A DNA stretch of 52,384 bases from CAYSLC01 sp964431545 (GCA_964431545.1 CAYSLC010000010.1:1-52384), one strand, 5' to 3'; shown: positions 33,982 to 42,291, numbered from the stretch's first letter. The notes: generated by a model not told the origin, from the letters alone. Numbers and translations are program-made.

Positions 33982-34787
33982 CCTTTCTCCAATGCCCTTA
34001 TCTGATGTTTGACAATCCGATCCTCCAGCGAATGGAACGACAGGACGCACAGCCGCCCGCCCCTGTTGAGGATGGCGGCGCCGTCCTTGGCCACCACGTG
34101 CTCCATGAACCAGCCGAGCCGGTCCAGCTCCCGGTTCACGGCGATCCTAAGCGCCATGAAGACCCGGGTCGCCGGGTGGATGCGGCCGGATGCCCAGGCC
34201 TTTCGCGGCACCGCCCCGCGGACCAGTTCGGACAGCCGGCGGGCGGTCCGGATCTCCCCGCCGGCCCGCTCCCGGATGATCCGGCCGGCGATGGCTTTTG
34301 CAAACCGCTCCTCGCCGTACTCCCGGAAGAGGCTCGCAAGCTCCCCCTCGGAAAGGGAGTTGACCAGATCCCCGGCCGTCCGGCGGTCCCGGGTGTCCAT
34401 CCGCATGTCCAGCGGCTCATCCCGGTCGAAACCGAACCCCCGTCCGCTGTTCCGGATCTGGTGGGAGGAGAGGCCCAGGTCCATGAGGATTCCGTCCACC
34501 GAACCGATCCCCAGCTCCGACAGAATCTCCGGCAGGGAGACGAAATTGGCCCGAAAGACCTTGACGTTCTCCCCCAGCGGCGCAAGGACCGCCTCGGCGT
34601 TCAGCACGGCCTCCAGGTCCTGGTCGAGGCCGATCAGGAGGCCGCCGGGGAGGATCCGCTCGCAAATGGCGCCGGCGTGGCCGGCCCCGCCCAGGGTGCA
34701 ATCGACATAGACGCCGCCGGGGCGGGGAGCCATGGACCGGAGCACTTCGTCCCCCATGACCGGCACATGCTCGTAGGCCGTTCTCAA
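33789..34787 (-). CDS. rsmH: 16S rRNA (cytosine1402-N4)-methyltransferase RsmH
   Basis: Encodes 332 residues. It methylates 16S rRNA C1402 using SAM. Seen: HVPVMGDEVLRSM at the N-terminus, SAM-binding DCTLGGAGHAGAI, DGILMDLGLSSHQI, GFGFDRDEPLDMRMD, HPATRVFMALRIAVNREL and CVLSFHSLEDRIVK. The C-terminal coding region is shared, in another frame, with the ftsL N-terminus. It lies 15 bases after mraZ. Confidence 0.96.
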   Translation of the reverse strand: MRTAYEHVPVMGDEVLRSMAPRPGGVYVDCTLGGAGHAGAICERILPGGLLIGLDQDLEAVLNAEAVLAPLGENVKVFRANFVSLPEILSELGIGSVDGILMDLGLSSHQIRNSGRGFGFDRDEPLDMRMDTRDRRTAGDLVNSLSEGELASLFREYGEERFAKAIAGRIIRERAGGEIRTARRLSELVRGAVPRKAWASGRIHPATRVFMALRIAVNRELDRLGWFMEHVVAKDGAAILNRGGRLCVLSFHSLEDRIVKHQIRALEKGCSCPPEFPKCICGGNTSLRRLNRKPLRPTSAEISRNPLARSAKLRVAEKITAPPAGRRDPSEA

Positions 34788-34802
34788 AGAACCACGTCTG
34801 GG

Positions 34803-35249
34803 CTACAGCCCCAGCTTGGCGATCTCGTTTCTGATCTCCTCCTGTTTCATGTCCTCTTCCATGAGCCGGTTCTCCTCCTCCCACTGGATCAAGGACCAGA
34901 TTTCGAAATGGTTGAGCACCCCCACCAACACGATATCTTTATCAAGTTCCGCATAATGTCGCAATACCGGAGGGATCAAAATCCGGCCCTGCTTGTCGCA
35001 GACACAGTCGGAGGCGCCGCCCACGAAGACCCGTCTGAAGCGGCGCATGTTGTCATTCTGTTCGGAGAGGGAGAGGACCCGGTTCTCGATCTTGTTCCAC
35101 TCCGTATAGGTGTAGGCGAACAGGCACCGATCCATCCGGGAGACCATGACCCCGTTCCCGCCGCCGGCCTTGATGACATCCCGAAAGCGCGACGGAATGA
35201 TGATCCGCCCTTTGTCGTCGATGGTATGGAACGAGCTTCCCCGGAACAT
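34803..35249 (-). CDS. mraZ: Transcriptional regulator MraZ
   Basis: Encodes 148 residues with two AbrB/SpoVT-like halves (DKGRIIIPSRFRDVI and DKQGRILIPPVLRHYAEL), the DNA-binding fold of MraZ. In E. coli MraZ represses its own dcw promoter by binding TGGG-type repeats spaced about 10 bases. Three matching repeats lie directly upstream here (35258-35287), so autoregulation is likely. It is the first gene of the dcw cluster. Confidence 0.95.
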   Translation of the reverse strand: MFRGSSFHTIDDKGRIIIPSRFRDVIKAGGGNGVMVSRMDRCLFAYTYTEWNKIENRVLSLSEQNDNMRRFRRVFVGGASDCVCDKQGRILIPPVLRHYAELDKDIVLVGVLNHFEIWSLIQWEEENRLMEEDMKQEEIRNEIAKLGL

Positions 35250-35257
35250 GGGACAAC

Positions 35258-35287
35258 ATTACCTCCACTTTCCTCCACGTTTCCCCA
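35258..35287 (-). promoter_or_regulatory. Triple MraZ box
   Basis: Read on the minus strand, three head-to-tail 10-base units: TGGGGAAACG, TGGAGGAAAG and TGGAGGTAAT. TGGRG is conserved at exact 10-base spacing, as in known MraZ operators. They lie between the -10 region and the mraZ start, so bound MraZ would cover the transcription start. Confidence 0.8.
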
Positions 35288-35288
35288 A

Positions 35289-35316
35289 TTAATATATATT
35301 ATGGAGGCATTGTCAA
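35289..35316 (-). promoter_or_regulatory. Promoter of the dcw operon (mraZ)
   Basis: Minus strand: a perfect -35 TTGACA at 35316-35311, a 16-base spacer, then an AT-rich -10 region TATTAA at 35294-35289 (ATTAAT with a 17-base spacer is equally possible). The local AT-rich stretch 35287-35310 is unique in this GC-rich neighbourhood. Confidence 0.72.
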
Positions 35317-35705
35317 CGAAAAAGAACCACCCGACATGCCGGAACGACTCGATTCTTTTTAGATTCATAGGATTGCAATTTTCCATGGTTCTCCTCATCG
35401 GGTGGCGTAAAGTGGAGTTGCCGTACATCCCTCTCTTCCCATAAAAGCGTGTCGGAATCAATAGGGTTTCCGGTGTATTCGGGCGTAGAGATATCCTACT
35501 GAGAGGATCCGGCGGGCGTGGACGGCCGATGACTTCCGGGAAACACGCCTCGTCGGGGAGGGCCGCGGCCCCGGTCCGCAAGGCCGGGGGCATGATTGAC
35601 TTTTTGTCCATCATCCCCTAATGGATGGGGTAGGCTCCCCCTTTGGGAAAGGGCCCTGGAAAGGCAGCCCCTCTTTTGCAACCCATGCCGAAACGGACCG
35701 CCGCC
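35317..35705. other. Gene-free region between the mraZ promoter and the cyclase
   Basis: About 390 bases with no supported gene. It holds dispersed repeat copy B (35454-35500). It also has a weak plus-strand candidate promoter (TTGACT at 35596-35601 with a poor -10 TAATGG 17 bases on) and an unusually AT-rich patch at 35345-35395. Minus-strand open frames through it (for example up to 35614) lack homology and a ribosome-binding site. Confidence 0.5.
35454..35500 (+). repeat. Dispersed repeat, copy B
   Basis: A 47-base element matching copy A at 16469-16516. AATCAAT, TGTATTCG and GTAGAGATATCCTACT (35485-35500) are identical, with a one-base length difference between the last two blocks. It is fully intergenic, upstream of the CHASE2 adenylate cyclase and of mraZ. 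Confidence 0.7.
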
Positions 35706-37958
35706 ATGAAAAAACCGAAACGCTCCCTCCACCCGGTCACCATCACCGTCATCGTCGTCCTCTCCGGGATCTTCGCCCGCTTCTTCGGGATCCCCTTTCT
35801 GGACCTGATGGAACTCAAGACCATCGACCTGCGGTTCGCCTCCAGGGGCGCGGTTGCGCCCCAGCCGCCGGTGGTTCTGGCCACCATCGATGAGAAGAGC
35901 ATCGCCCGGGAAGGGAAGTGGATCTGGCCCCGGTCCAAGTTCGCCCTCCTCACACGGAAGCTGTCCGAGGCCGGCACCCGGGTGATCGCCTATGATGTGG
36001 GATTCCTGGAGCGGGACGACGATGACCGCCGGATGGTCCGGACCATCGAGCAGTTCCGCCGGTGGATGGCGGAATCGAATCTGGGAGGGGAGGACCTGGA
36101 GCCGTTCCTCGGCCGGTTGGCCAAGGAGGCCGACAACGATCGCATGCTGGCCGAGGCCATCCGATCGAGTTCGGCCAAGGTGGTGCTGGGCTATTTCTTC
36201 CAGATGGAGTTCGAGGAGACCCAGCATCTTACCGAGGCCGAGATCGCCCGGCACATTCGAAACGTATCGGGATCGAAGTTCAGCTTTGAACACTACACAT
36301 CGCCGGAGGCCCAGGAGGTCAACCTGGCCGAGGCCTACCACCCCCAGTCCAACGTGGACATCATCGCCGAGTCGACGGACTATGCCGGCTATTTCAACAT
36401 GTTCCCGGACCCGGACGGATCTGTGCGCTGGATCAACGCCGTCCTCCGGTGCAACGATGTCCTCTACGCCCCCCTCTCCCTGATGGCGGTGAGCGCGTTT
36501 CTGGACGAGCCGCTGTCCGTCCGGGTGGCGGAGTACGGGATCGACCGTCTCCTCGTGGGGGATCGGTCCATCCCCGTGGATGAATTCGGCCGGGTCCTGA
36601 TCAACTACCGGGGGCCGGAGGATACCTTTCTCCACATTCCGGTGACGGATATCCTGAACGACCGGGTGCCCCCGGAGGCGCTCCAGGACAAAATCGTCCT
36701 GGTGGGGGCCACGGCGGTGGGCATCTACGATCTGCGGGTGACCCCCTTCGGAAACATCTTCCCGGGACTGGAGATCCACGCCAATATCATCGACAGCGTT
36801 TTGGCGGGAGACTTCCTCCGCCAGCCGGCCTGGATCGCCTTCTTCGATGTCCTGGCGATCCTGGCGGCGGGGCTGATCCTCGGCGTCGCCCTGCCCCGGG
36901 CCGGGGTGATCTCCGGAAGCGCGGTGGCCGTGGTCCTCTTCGCCGGGTATATCCTGCTGGCCCAGTACCTGTTCAACATCCGGGGGCTGATCCTCAACCT
37001 GATCTACCCCTTGAGCGTCATCGCGGTCCTCTACGTGGGGATCACCGTCTACCGCTACTTCGTGGAGACGAAGCAGAGACGGTTCATCCGGGACGCCTTC
37101 TCCACCTATCTCGCCCCTTCCGTGGTCAGGCAGCTCATCGAATCTCCGGAAAAGCTGGAGCTGGGCGGCGAGGAGCGGGTGATCACGGCGTTCTTCTCCG
37201 ATGTCCAGGGCTTCACCAGCATCGCCGAGAAGCTCGCCCCCCCGGAACTGGTGGAGATGCTCAACGAGTTTCTCACGGAGATGACCGACATCATCCTGCG
37301 CCACATGGGGACCGTGGACAAGTTCGAAGGAGACGCCATCATCGCCTTTTTCGGCGCCCCCAACGATCTCCCCAACCAGGCCCTGTCGGCCTGCGCGGCG
37401 AGCATCGAGATGCAGGCGCGCCTGGTGGAGTTGCGGAGGATCTGGCGGGAGGCGGGAAAGCCGGAACTCCGGATGCGGATCGGCCTCCATACGGGGCAGG
37501 CCGTGGTGGGGAACATGGGATCGAAAAACCGGATGGATTACACCATGATGGGGGATACGGTCAATACCGCGGCACGGCTGGAGGGGGTGAACAAGGTGTA
37601 CGGCACCTATCTTCTCATCGGCGACCGCACCGCCGCCGAGGCGGGGCCGGAGCTGATGACCCGGGAGATCGACACCATCCAGGTGATGGGCCGGGTCGCC
37701 CCCATCACCGTTCATGAGCTGCTGGGATACCGGAAGGATATGGACGAGTCGACCCGGGAGACGGTGGCCCGCTATCTGTCCGGGCTCGCCGCCTACCGGA
37801 AGAGGGAGTGGCAGGCGGCCATCGGCCATTTCGAAGAAGCCCTGGCGATGACCCCCGACGACGCCCCCTCCCGGACCATGGTGGACCGGTGCCGAACCTA
37901 CCTCGACACACCTCCGTCCGAGGATTGGAACGGCGCCTTCGGCATGACCACCAAGTAG
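35706..37958 (+). CDS. CHASE2-domain class III adenylate cyclase
   Basis: Encodes 750 residues from ATG 35706 (MKKPKRSLHPVTITVIVVL). An N-terminal membrane helix is followed by a periplasmic CHASE2 sensor (about 35-365; VVLATIDEKSIAREGKWIWPR, KIVLVGATAVGIYDLRVTPF), about three transmembrane helices (about 375-460), and a cytoplasmic class III cyclase domain (about 490-670). Metal-binding Asp residues are in FFSDVQGFTSIAEK and FEGDAIIAFFG. Lys in VDKFEGD and Asp in RMDYTMMGDTVNTAARLE fit ATP rather than GTP. A short helical tail resembles one TPR (SGLAAYRKREWQAAIGHFEEAL). ATG 35685 and TTG 35643 are alternative starts; none has a clear ribosome-binding site. Confidence 0.88.
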   Translation: MKKPKRSLHPVTITVIVVLSGIFARFFGIPFLDLMELKTIDLRFASRGAVAPQPPVVLATIDEKSIAREGKWIWPRSKFALLTRKLSEAGTRVIAYDVGFLERDDDDRRMVRTIEQFRRWMAESNLGGEDLEPFLGRLAKEADNDRMLAEAIRSSSAKVVLGYFFQMEFEETQHLTEAEIARHIRNVSGSKFSFEHYTSPEAQEVNLAEAYHPQSNVDIIAESTDYAGYFNMFPDPDGSVRWINAVLRCNDVLYAPLSLMAVSAFLDEPLSVRVAEYGIDRLLVGDRSIPVDEFGRVLINYRGPEDTFLHIPVTDILNDRVPPEALQDKIVLVGATAVGIYDLRVTPFGNIFPGLEIHANIIDSVLAGDFLRQPAWIAFFDVLAILAAGLILGVALPRAGVISGSAVAVVLFAGYILLAQYLFNIRGLILNLIYPLSVIAVLYVGITVYRYFVETKQRRFIRDAFSTYLAPSVVRQLIESPEKLELGGEERVITAFFSDVQGFTSIAEKLAPPELVEMLNEFLTEMTDIILRHMGTVDKFEGDAIIAFFGAPNDLPNQALSACAASIEMQARLVELRRIWREAGKPELRMRIGLHTGQAVVGNMGSKNRMDYTMMGDTVNTAARLEGVNKVYGTYLLIGDRTAAEAGPELMTREIDTIQVMGRVAPITVHELLGYRKDMDESTRETVARYLSGLAAYRKREWQAAIGHFEEALAMTPDDAPSRTMVDRCRTYLDTPPSEDWNGAFGMTTK

Positions 37959-38016
37959 GCTTTCGGCCCCGGTTCAGACGCCCTTACGGGGCTCTCCTCT
38001 CCGGCGGAAGGTTCTT

Positions 38017-39180
38017 TCAGATCCCGGCCTTGTTCCGGATCGTCTCGGCCATGTTGGTCGCCTCCCAGGTGAACTCCTTTTCGGTGCGACCGAAATGGCC
38101 GTACGCGGCGGTCTTTCCGTAGATGGGACGGAGCAGGTCGAGGTACTCGATGATGGCCCGTGGACGAAGATCGAACACCTCGACGATGATCTCCCGAACC
38201 CGGGACTCGGGGACGGCCCCCGTTCCCATGAGATCCACCAGCACCGATACCGGCTGGGCCACGCCGATGGCGTAGGCGATCTGGACCTCGCACTTTTTGG
38301 CCACGCCGGCCGCGACAATGTTCTTGGCGATGTGCCGGGCCATGTAGGAGCCGCTGCGATCGACCTTGGAGGGATCCTTGCCGGAAAAGCATCCCCCCCC
38401 GTGGCTTCCGTGGCCGCCGTAGGTGTCGACGATGATCTTCCGGCCGGTGAGGCCGCAGTCCCCCATGGGGCCCCCCACCACGAAACGGCCGGTGGCGTTG
38501 ATATAGTACCGGGTGTCTCCGTCCACCATCTGCCGGGGGACCACCTTCTTGATCACCTCCTCGACGAGGGCCTCCTTGAGTTCTCCGTGGCTGACGTCGG
38601 GCTTGTGCTGGGCCGCGATCACGACGGTATCGACCCGCTTGGGGGTTCCGTTCTCGTACTCGATGGTCACCTGCGACTTGCCGTCCGGACGCAGGAAATC
38701 GAGCGCCCCGTTCTTCCGGACGGTGGAGAGCCGGCGGCAGAGTTTATGGGCGAAGATGATGGGCATGGGCATCATCTCCGGCGTCTCGTCACAGGCAAAA
38801 CCGAACATCAGCCCCTGGTCCCCGGCCCCCTGTTCAAGCCCCATCTTGGCGGCCGTCCCCTGGGCGATGTCCGGGGACTGCTGGTCGATGCTGGTGATGA
38901 CCGAACAGGTCTGCCAGTCGAAACCCATCTGGGAAGAGTGGTAGCCGATATCCTTGATGGTGTTCCGGACGATCTGGGGCATGTCCACATAGCAGTCGGT
39001 GGTGATCTCCCCGGCGATGAAGGCCAGACCGGTGGTCACCAGGGTCTCGCAGGCCACGCGGCAGTTCCGGTCCTGGGCCATGATGGCGTCGAGGATGGCA
39101 TCGGACACCCCGTCGGCGACCTTGTCTGGATGGCCCTCGGTGACGGACTCCGAGGTGAAAAAATAGGATTCTTTGCTCAT
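38017..39180 (-). CDS. metK: S-adenosylmethionine synthase
   Basis: Encodes 387 residues. It makes SAM from methionine and ATP. Seen: FTSESVTEGHPDKVADGVSDAILDA, GEITTDCYVDMPQIVR, GAGDQGLMFGFACDETPEMMPMPI, the P-loop-like GGCFSGKDPSKVDRSGSYMARHIAKNIV and GVAQPVSVLVDLMGTG. All catalytic motifs look intact. The 52 bases between it and panC hold no SAM riboswitch-like structure. GAGAG lies upstream of the start. Confidence 0.97.
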   Translation of the reverse strand: MSKESYFFTSESVTEGHPDKVADGVSDAILDAIMAQDRNCRVACETLVTTGLAFIAGEITTDCYVDMPQIVRNTIKDIGYHSSQMGFDWQTCSVITSIDQQSPDIAQGTAAKMGLEQGAGDQGLMFGFACDETPEMMPMPIIFAHKLCRRLSTVRKNGALDFLRPDGKSQVTIEYENGTPKRVDTVVIAAQHKPDVSHGELKEALVEEVIKKVVPRQMVDGDTRYYINATGRFVVGGPMGDCGLTGRKIIVDTYGGHGSHGGGCFSGKDPSKVDRSGSYMARHIAKNIVAAGVAKKCEVQIAYAIGVAQPVSVLVDLMGTGAVPESRVREIIVEVFDLRPRAIIEYLDLLRPIYGKTAAYGHFGRTEKEFTWEATNMAETIRNKAGI

Positions 39181-39232
39181 GGCGTTCTCTCTTTTTGGCG
39201 TTGACGAATGGCGGAGCCCAGAATCGCCCCGC

Positions 39233-40078
39233 TCACGGCTCCAATACCATGTTGTCGATCAGCCGGGTCTTTCCGATCTTCACGGCCAGGGCCATCAGGA
39301 CGGGGCCGGAGACGGCCTCCACATCCTCCAGGGTCTCGGGGTCCGCCACGGCGATGTAGTCGACGGAAGCCTGGGGATGGGCGGTGATCCGTTGAACCGC
39401 CGCCGCGATGAGACGGGCGGCGCTTGTCTCCCCTCCCTGGATCATTCGCCTCGCCGCCTCCAGACTCCCATGGAGAGACAGGGCGCTCTCCCGCTGGTCC
39501 GGGGCGAGGTAGGCGTTTCTCGAACTCATGGCCAGCCCGTCGGACTCCCGGACCGTCGGCTCGCCGAGGATCCGGATGTCGAAATCGAGATCCCGGACCA
39601 TGCGCCGGATGACCATCAGCTGCTGGTAGTCCTTCCGTCCGAAGACGGCCAGGTGGGGTTTCACGATGTTGAAGAGCTTGGCCACCACCGTGGCCACGCC
39701 CCGGAAATGGACGGGCCGGGACCTGCCGCAGAGGTGGAGGGGCAGTTTATCCAGTTGGATAAAGGTCTGGTACCCCTCCGGGTAGAGGTCGGTCTCCCGG
39801 GGACTGAAGATCACGTCCACCCCGGCGCGCTCGGAAATGGCGCAGTCGTTGGCAAAATCCCTGGGATAGGAGGCCAGGTCCTCCCCCGGCCCGAACTGGG
39901 TCGGGTTGACGAAAATGCTCACCACCACGCACCCTGAAAGCTCCCGTGCGCGCCGGATCAGAGACAGGTGGCCTTCGTGGAGATACCCCATGGTGGGCAC
40001 GAGGCCGATTATCCGCCCGCTGTCGCGGACCTGGTCGGCGTGGCGCTGCATCGCTCTCGGCTCGGTGATGATGTCCAA
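39233..40078 (-). CDS. panC: Pantothenate synthetase PanC
   Basis: Encodes 281 residues. It condenses pantoate and beta-alanine with ATP. Seen: LVPTMGYLHEGHLSLIRRA (adenylate-binding HxGH), SIFVNPTQFGPGEDLASYPR, VFGRKDYQQLMVIRRM, and DGLAMSSRNAYL with the SSRN motif. There is no ATG near the N-terminus. TTG at 40078 is chosen because GGGAG sits 5 bases upstream; another TTG at 40090 would add 4 residues. It is probably co-transcribed with metK. Confidence 0.94.
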   Translation of the reverse strand: MDIITEPRAMQRHADQVRDSGRIIGLVPTMGYLHEGHLSLIRRARELSGCVVVSIFVNPTQFGPGEDLASYPRDFANDCAISERAGVDVIFSPRETDLYPEGYQTFIQLDKLPLHLCGRSRPVHFRGVATVVAKLFNIVKPHLAVFGRKDYQQLMVIRRMVRDLDFDIRILGEPTVRESDGLAMSSRNAYLAPDQRESALSLHGSLEAARRMIQGGETSAARLIAAAVQRITAHPQASVDYIAVADPETLEDVEAVSGPVLMALAVKIGKTRLIDNMVLEP

Positions 40079-40120
40079 CGGCGCTCCCAAAAGAAAACCA
40101 AGTCCGGCGCGGAACTTGGC

Positions 40121-40150
40121 TTGCGTTACTCCATCATAAGCTGGTATGAT
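40121..40150 (+). promoter_or_regulatory. Promoter of the cytidylate kinase-like gene
   Basis: A -35 TTGCGT at 40121-40126, an 18-base spacer and a -10 TATGAT at 40145-40150, giving a leader of about 115 bases. The -10 lies inside the palindrome at 40138-40161. Confidence 0.55.
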
Positions 40151-40161
40151 TACACCAGCTT
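40138..40161. promoter_or_regulatory. Palindromic operator between divergent genes
   Basis: Perfect 8-base arms AAGCTGGT (40138-40145) and ACCAGCTT (40154-40161) around an 8-base centre; 20 of 24 positions are symmetric. It overlaps the -10 boxes of both divergent promoters, the layout of a dimeric repressor site. TGGT/ACCA half-sites recall GntR-type operators, but the spacing is wider than their usual 3 bases. The regulator is not in the window. Confidence 0.6.
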
Positions 40162-40175
40162 CAGCTCTGTGTCAA
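40149..40175 (-). promoter_or_regulatory. Promoter of panC-metK
   Basis: Minus strand: a perfect -35 TTGACA at 40175-40170 and a -10 TGTAAT at 40154-40149. The 15-base spacer is short; TAATCA with 17 bases is an alternative. It overlaps the palindromic operator. Confidence 0.5.
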
Positions 40176-40270
40176 CAGAACTTCGGGCGCCCTTTCCGTG
40201 GCGAAAAGGCGCTTGCGATCCCCCCCGATTCCCTGATTCACCAACCGCCAACCCCAAGAAAGGAGGCGCA

Positions 40271-40888
40271 ATGGCCATCATCACCATCTCCCGACAGTTC
40301 GGTGCCGGAGGCCGGACCCTGGGCAACCGGGTCGCCGAAGACCTCAACTACTCCCTGGTGGACGAGGACATCATCGAGCGGGTGGCCCAGGAGGCCAACG
40401 TATCGACCACCTGGGTCAAATCGATCGAAAACGAGGCCGGCGGCCTGCTGCTTCGGTACATATCGGGGCTCGGTCCGTTCCGGAAATCCTATGTGGACCG
40501 GCTTTCGGAACATAAACGGGGGTACATCGACGGCCACATCTACGTGCAGCTGCTCACCAAGATCATCGGCCAGATCGGTGAAGAGGGCAACGTGGTGATC
40601 ATCGGACGGGGGGGGCAGTACATCCTCCACGACAACCCCGACGCCCGCCATCTCCTGCTGGTGGCGGACCACCCCGACCGGGTCGGTTTCATGGAGAAGA
40701 ACTACAACCTCTCCACCAAGCAGGCCACCATCGTGGTGGACAAACAGGGAAAACGCAGGGCCAACCTCTACAAATACTTCGGGAAGGTCGATTATAACAA
40801 GCCGGGCCTCTACCACCTGGTGCTCAACATGAGCAAGCTGAGCATGGCACAGGCCGTGGCCTCGGTGCGAGGGCTCGTCTCCGCCTAA
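40271..40888 (+). CDS. Cytidylate kinase-like family protein
   Basis: Encodes 205 residues from ATG 40271, with AGGAGG 4 bases upstream. P-loop kinase fold: MAIITISRQFGAGGRTLGNRVAEDL carries the P-loop (GAGGRT in place of GxxGKS/T, as usual for this family). VDEDIIERVAQEANV follows, then a central helical insertion (about 55-100), VVIIGRGGQYIL, and a C-terminal DYNKPGLYHLVLNMSKLS segment. This is the widespread cytidylate kinase-like family related to Cmk, but it is usually present in addition to true Cmk, so the substrate is uncertain. It ends 10 bases before convergent nhaA with no clear terminator. Confidence 0.88.
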   Translation: MAIITISRQFGAGGRTLGNRVAEDLNYSLVDEDIIERVAQEANVSTTWVKSIENEAGGLLLRYISGLGPFRKSYVDRLSEHKRGYIDGHIYVQLLTKIIGQIGEEGNVVIIGRGGQYILHDNPDARHLLLVADHPDRVGFMEKNYNLSTKQATIVVDKQGKRRANLYKYFGKVDYNKPGLYHLVLNMSKLSMAQAVASVRGLVSA

Positions 40889-40898
40889 GCCCGTCCGC

Positions 40899-42266
40899 CT
40901 AAAGGGTTTTGTGGCGTTTCTGGTCCCAGACCAGGAAGAGAAGCCCGGCCACGCCCGAGAGGATCGAGCCGCTCAACACCCCCAGTTTGGAGTAGTTGAG
41001 CATCTCCGGATCGAAGAAGCTGAGACCGGAGATGAACAGGGACATGGTGAAACCGATCCCCCCCAGCATGGCGGCGCCCCAGATTTGGGCCCATCGTACC
41101 TCCTCGGGGAGGGAAGCGACGCCGCTCTTGACCGCCGCATAGGAGGCGATGAAGATCCCCACCGGCTTTCCCACCAGCAGGCCGAGAAGGATGCCGATGG
41201 TTACGGGATGGGACATCGCCGAAATGGTGAGGCCGTGGAGGGAGAGGCCGGCGTTTCCGAAGGCGAAGACCGGCAGGATCAGAAAAGCCACCCAGGGATG
41301 GAGCGCGTGTTCCAGACGCTGGAGCGGGGTCTCCACGTCGTGGCAGGCCTTCTCCAACGAGTGGACGGCGTTCAGGTGGGTGGGCTCCAGGAGAATCGAG
41401 TACCAGTATTCGCTGAGCCGCTCGTTGTAGGTGAGCCGCTCCATGATTCGGTTGACCCGCCGGATGAATCGGCCGGAGCTGAACTTGGCCCGGGCCGGAA
41501 CCAGCAGGGCCACCACCACGCCGGCCACGGTGGCGTGGACCCCGGATCCCAGCACCGCGATCCAGGTGAATATCCCCATGACGATGTAGAAGGAGAGCCA
41601 CCGGACCCAGAGCAGGTTCCCGATGACCAAAATCAGCACACAGATGATGGCCGCCATCAGATAGCTCATGTGGATGGTCTTGGTATAGAAGATGGCGATG
41701 ATGGCCACGGCGCCCAGGTCGTCGGCGATGGCGAACGCGGCCAGGAAGATCCGCAGCCCCACCGGCAGCTTCCGGCCGAACAGGGCGATGGCGCCCAGGG
41801 AGAAGGCGATGTCCGTGGCCACGGGAATTCCCCATCCCACCGACGTGGCGGTGCCCCAGTTGAAGGCCATGTAGACGATCCCCGGCACCACCATGCCGCC
41901 GGCGGCGGCGATCACCGGAAGAAGCGCCATTTTCGGCGTGGCCAGCTCCCCCACCAGGATCTCCCGCTTGATCTCCAGCCCCACGGTGAAGAAGAACAGG
42001 GCCATGAGACCGTCGTTGACCCAGTGGAGAAAAGTGGTGGAGAAATCAAAGTGGCCGATCACCAGCGCCAGGTGGGTGTGGAGCAGATGGTGGTAGTGCT
42101 CCGATAGAAATGAGTTGGCCCAGTAGACCGCGCTGACGGAAGCGAAAAGCAGCAGCAGGCTGCTCACCACCTCCCGGCTGAAGAACCACTGGGAGGGCTG
42201 GAAAGTCTGGTCATCGCCGTCGATCGCTTCCCGGCCGTCGTCCGTTCCGATCTCTCTGTCTGTCAT
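40899..42266 (-). CDS. nhaA: Na+/H+ antiporter NhaA
   Basis: Encodes 455 residues, somewhat longer than E. coli NhaA because of a 35-residue N-terminal extension and a larger middle loop. About twelve transmembrane helices. The functional Asp pair is in AFAIADDLGAVAIIAIFYT; ATDIAFSLGAIALFG and the Lys of LLVGKPVGIFIAS are also present. It exchanges Na+ for H+ in pH and sodium homeostasis. It is the last gene of the Mrp-like operon, 25 bases after the cyclic-nucleotide-fold gene. Confidence 0.95.
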   Translation of the reverse strand: MTDREIGTDDGREAIDGDDQTFQPSQWFFSREVVSSLLLLFASVSAVYWANSFLSEHYHHLLHTHLALVIGHFDFSTTFLHWVNDGLMALFFFTVGLEIKREILVGELATPKMALLPVIAAAGGMVVPGIVYMAFNWGTATSVGWGIPVATDIAFSLGAIALFGRKLPVGLRIFLAAFAIADDLGAVAIIAIFYTKTIHMSYLMAAIICVLILVIGNLLWVRWLSFYIVMGIFTWIAVLGSGVHATVAGVVVALLVPARAKFSSGRFIRRVNRIMERLTYNERLSEYWYSILLEPTHLNAVHSLEKACHDVETPLQRLEHALHPWVAFLILPVFAFGNAGLSLHGLTISAMSHPVTIGILLGLLVGKPVGIFIASYAAVKSGVASLPEEVRWAQIWGAAMLGGIGFTMSLFISGLSFFDPEMLNYSKLGVLSGSILSGVAGLLFLVWDQKRHKTL

Positions 42267-42291
42267 AACCTCTCCCTACGCCTTTGCAGAT

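Noticed and set aside
34976..35614. 212-codon minus-strand frame overlapping the 5' half of mraZ
   Set aside because: Runs through the promoter and MraZ boxes in a different frame from mraZ; no homology or ribosome-binding site.
37959..38016. Terminator between the cyclase and metK
   Set aside because: GCCCCG and CGGGGC can pair over 6 bases near 37966-37990, but the loop is long and there is no T run on either strand.
39181..39232. SAM riboswitch before metK
   Set aside because: Only 52 bases separate panC and metK, too short for the known SAM aptamers plus an expression platform, and no typical stems are seen.
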